From positions 1 through 15,888 of the forward strand of contig URKU01000041.1 of assembly GCA_900548515.1 (NCBI GenBank): 15,888 nucleotides of DNA, given 5' to 3'. Under the pieces are notes generated by a model. It saw only the letters and a list, made by a program, of their open reading frames with translations, ran no database searches and was not told the origin of the DNA. The stretch is from an uncultured Collinsella sp. (GTDB lineage: Bacteria > Actinomycetota > Coriobacteriia > Coriobacteriales > Coriobacteriaceae). The position numbers and the translations under genes were made by a program. Positions 14,388 through 15,888 of the stretch are shown one piece after another (the stretch's first letter is position 1; the number at the start of each line of letters is the position of its first letter).

Positions 14388-15482
14388 ATGGAGTACAGCA
14401 AGAACCCCTTTACCCCGACGTTCGGAAGTATCCCTCCCTTTCTAGCGGGTCGCGAGCATATTCTGCGTGACATCAACCGTGGTTTTATCAACGGCCCGGG
14501 AGATCCAAACCTGTCGACTATTTTTACGGGCGCAAGGGGAACGGGCAAGACGGCGCTTCTCTCGCTCCTTTCAGAAACGGCGCTTGAACACGGTTGGATC
14601 GCAGCAAATGTCTCCGCCATGCCAGGCATGCTCGAAGATATTATCGAGCGAACCAAAGAAGCCGCAGATAGCTACCTCTCACAGCCTCATGCGCGCATAA
14701 ACGGCGTTCAAATTGGTCCAGTGGGCATCGATTGGACATATGCTCAAGAGGTCCAGGGCAACTGGCGCACACGCATGAATGGCATCTTTAAGCAACTCGA
14801 AAAACATGACATCGGACTTCTCATTACCATCGATGAAGTCACCGTCGATCTCGAAGAAATGCTTCAATTTGCCTCTGTTTACCAGCACTTTGTACGCGAA
14901 GGTAAAAAAGTTGCCCTACTCATGGCAGGACTGCCCTACAAAGTATCGGCGTTGCTGCGTAACGATTCCGTCTCGTTCCTCAGGCGTTCCCAATATCATC
15001 AGTTAGGACGAATCACTGACGTTGAAATTGCAAACGCGTTTCGCAAAACCGTTGAGGCCGGAGGACGTTCAATCACACCAGAAGCGCTCGAGAATGCTGT
15101 GAAGGCCGTCGACGGATTCCCCTACATGATGCAGCTCGTCGGATATCGCACTTGGGATGTTTCGGAGAACTCGCCCCAAATCAGTGCATCCGATGTCCAG
15201 CAGGGTTCCCTACTCGCACGCATGGAGCTGCGTGATCGCATTCTCGAAACGACCTATCGAGAGCTTTCCGATAAAGACATTGAGTTTTTACTCGCGATGC
15301 TGCCCGATTCTGGCCCCAGCAGGGTCTCGGAGATAGCCAAACGCATGGGCGTCGCCAGCAACTACGCAAGCCAATACAAACGCCGCCTTCTCGAGGACGG
15401 CGTCATCGGGGAACGTGGGCGTGGTCTCGTTGGCTTTGACATCCCCGCATTCAGGGAGTTCCTGAGCGAGAAAGTCTCCTAG
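14388..15482 (+). CDS. AAA ATPase with C-terminal winged helix (Orc/Cdc6-like ATP-binding protein)
   Basis: ATP-binding protein of 364 residues, probably DNA-binding. It opens with NPFTPTFGSIPPFLAGRE (6-23), the start I associate with a family of stand-alone actinobacterial ATPases. Walker A is GARGTGKT (48-55), Walker B is LLITIDEV (144-151, D149/E150), a sensor-1-like strand is VALLMAGLP (175-183), and RR near 199-200 are candidate arginine fingers. The C-terminal part (about 290-360) has a helix-turn-helix (SRVSEIAKRMGVASNYASQY) and wing (GERGRGLVGF). The ATG at 14388 has AAGGAG 6 nt upstream; a frame open to TTG at 14334 would only translate the repeats. It is monocistronic between two terminators. 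Base use is somewhat less GC-rich than the topoisomerase genes, so acquisition is possible. The biological role of the family is not known to me. Confidence 0.85.
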   Translation: MEYSKNPFTPTFGSIPPFLAGREHILRDINRGFINGPGDPNLSTIFTGARGTGKTALLSLLSETALEHGWIAANVSAMPGMLEDIIERTKEAADSYLSQPHARINGVQIGPVGIDWTYAQEVQGNWRTRMNGIFKQLEKHDIGLLITIDEVTVDLEEMLQFASVYQHFVREGKKVALLMAGLPYKVSALLRNDSVSFLRRSQYHQLGRITDVEIANAFRKTVEAGGRSITPEALENAVKAVDGFPYMMQLVGYRTWDVSENSPQISASDVQQGSLLARMELRDRILETTYRELSDKDIEFLLAMLPDSGPSRVSEIAKRMGVASNYASQYKRRLLEDGVIGERGRGLVGFDIPAFREFLSEKVS

Positions 15483-15490
15483 CACGCGGA

Positions 15491-15508
15491 GATGTCCATA
15501 AGGACATC
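15491..15508 (+). terminator. Short hairpin after the ATPase gene
   Basis: GATGTCC (15491-15497) pairs perfectly with GGACATC (15502-15508) across an ATAA loop, 8 nt after the ATPase stop. No T run follows; the next base begins the larger inverted repeat. It probably works with that element in ending transcription or protecting the 3' end. Confidence 0.45.
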
Positions 15509-15578
15509 AACGCATGGCAATCAGTAATCCTCTTGGTAAGGGAAGTAGGCTTTCCGCCAACGCTGATTGCCATGCGTT
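15509..15578. terminator. 16-bp inverted repeat between convergent genes
   Basis: AACGCATGGCAATCAG (15509-15524) and its exact reverse complement (15563-15578) enclose a 38-nt spacer that has its own small GGAA/TTCC stem (15541-15554). On the plus strand it is followed by CTTCTTG. It lies between the ATPase stop and the stop of the convergent oxidoreductase gene, so a bidirectional terminator is the simplest reading. The long structured spacer is unusual for one. Confidence 0.55.
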
Positions 15579-15588
15579 CTTCTTGCCC

Positions 15589-15888
15589 TTAGGCAAGCTT
15601 GCGAGCGAGCTCTCGCACCTCTTCCAACTTGGGCGACGATGCCATGCTGCCGCGCTCGGTCATACCGCTGATGGTGACAATGCCCTGGTCCTCCCACTTG
15701 CAGTACGCGCATGTGGACTTGTACATAGCAATCGCCGCATCATAGACGCCCTCGCTGTGGCTATCGAGCAAAAGGGCCGTCTTGGTGAACGGGAAGCCCG
15801 TAGCACCGAAGGCGTACAGGCGGTCGATGGCGGCCTTCTCCTGCGCAGTGATATCAAACCAGTAGATAGGCGAAGCGAAGACAACCAT
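15589..15888 (-). CDS. Flavodoxin-like NAD(P)H-dependent oxidoreductase, C-terminal part
   Basis: The 3' end of a minus-strand gene, with 99 codons visible. VVFASPIYWFDITAQEKAAI is the FMN-binding loop and following helix of the NADPH-dependent FMN reductase/iron-sulfur flavoprotein fold (SPIYW, then a helix leading to DRLYAF). The remainder (FTKTALLLDSHSEGVYDAAI, then YKSTCAYCKWEDQGIVTISG, then MTERGSM) matches the C-terminal half of that family. The Met at 15888 is internal: the preceding phosphate-binding loop would lie outside the window. The C-A-Y-C pair is notable. Such proteins reduce FMN or quinone-like substrates with NAD(P)H in the cytoplasm; the substrate here is unknown. Confidence 0.85.
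   Translation of the reverse strand: MVVFASPIYWFDITAQEKAAIDRLYAFGATGFPFTKTALLLDSHSEGVYDAAIAMYKSTCAYCKWEDQGIVTISGMTERGSMASSPKLEEVRELARKLA

Noticed and set aside
14236..15578. ATPase gene as a transposable element bounded by inverted repeats
   Set aside because: The repeats at the two ends are different sequences, each is self-complementary, and no transposase or target duplication is visible.

Overview
The window looks like chromosomal DNA from a high-GC Gram-positive gut bacterium, most likely Coriobacteriia and probably near Collinsella. The basis is GC-rich third codon positions, Shine-Dalgarno-led genes, a CD1871A-type CXXC mini-protein next to a CcoG/NapH-like ferredoxin, a large exported protein with an Lxx-TG anchor, and a second divergent type IIA topoisomerase. 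This placement comes from recognised gene content and was not checked by database search.

Layout. (1) Positions 1-1958, minus strand: a compact extracytoplasmic thiol/electron-transfer operon, transcribed as CXXC mini-protein, membrane polyferredoxin, TlpA-like thioredoxin lipoprotein (cut by the window edge). (2) 2046-3868, plus: an OmpR-type response regulator and histidine kinase overlapping by ATGA, divergent from the redox operon across an 87-bp spacer, so a candidate regulator of it. (3) 3936-9463, plus: a LuxR-family regulator with a helical N-terminal half, then a 1455-residue exported protein with a Tat-like signal, a transthyretin-like domain, a probable beta-propeller, a CARDB-like domain and a C-terminal LAGTGD sortase-type anchor. 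(4) 9464-9855: a structured 392-bp intergenic region with a 16-bp hairpin, a possible reverse-strand mini-gene, a 37-nt near-perfect hairpin, an actinobacterial-type LexA box and a good promoter. (5) 9856-14139, plus: the two subunits of a divergent topoisomerase IV/gyrase-like enzyme, followed by a strong terminator. (6) 14226-15482: a 15-bp inverted repeat, three tandem 19-bp repeats and an AAA ATPase with a C-terminal winged helix. (7) 15491-15888: two tandem hairpins, then the convergent 3' part of a flavodoxin-like NADPH-dependent oxidoreductase.

How the genes may work together. The mini-protein, polyferredoxin and TlpA-like protein probably pass reducing equivalents across the membrane to thiol proteins outside, with the two-component system sensing envelope state. 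The LuxR gene and the surface protein gene form a regulator-effector pair by position. The topoisomerase subunits form an operon. The ATPase may bind its own leader repeats.

No clear new multi-gene system is visible. The least explained elements are the 9.5-9.85 kb intergenic region, the LuxR/giant surface protein pair and the repeat-led ATPase. I see no tRNA, rRNA, CRISPR array or transposase.
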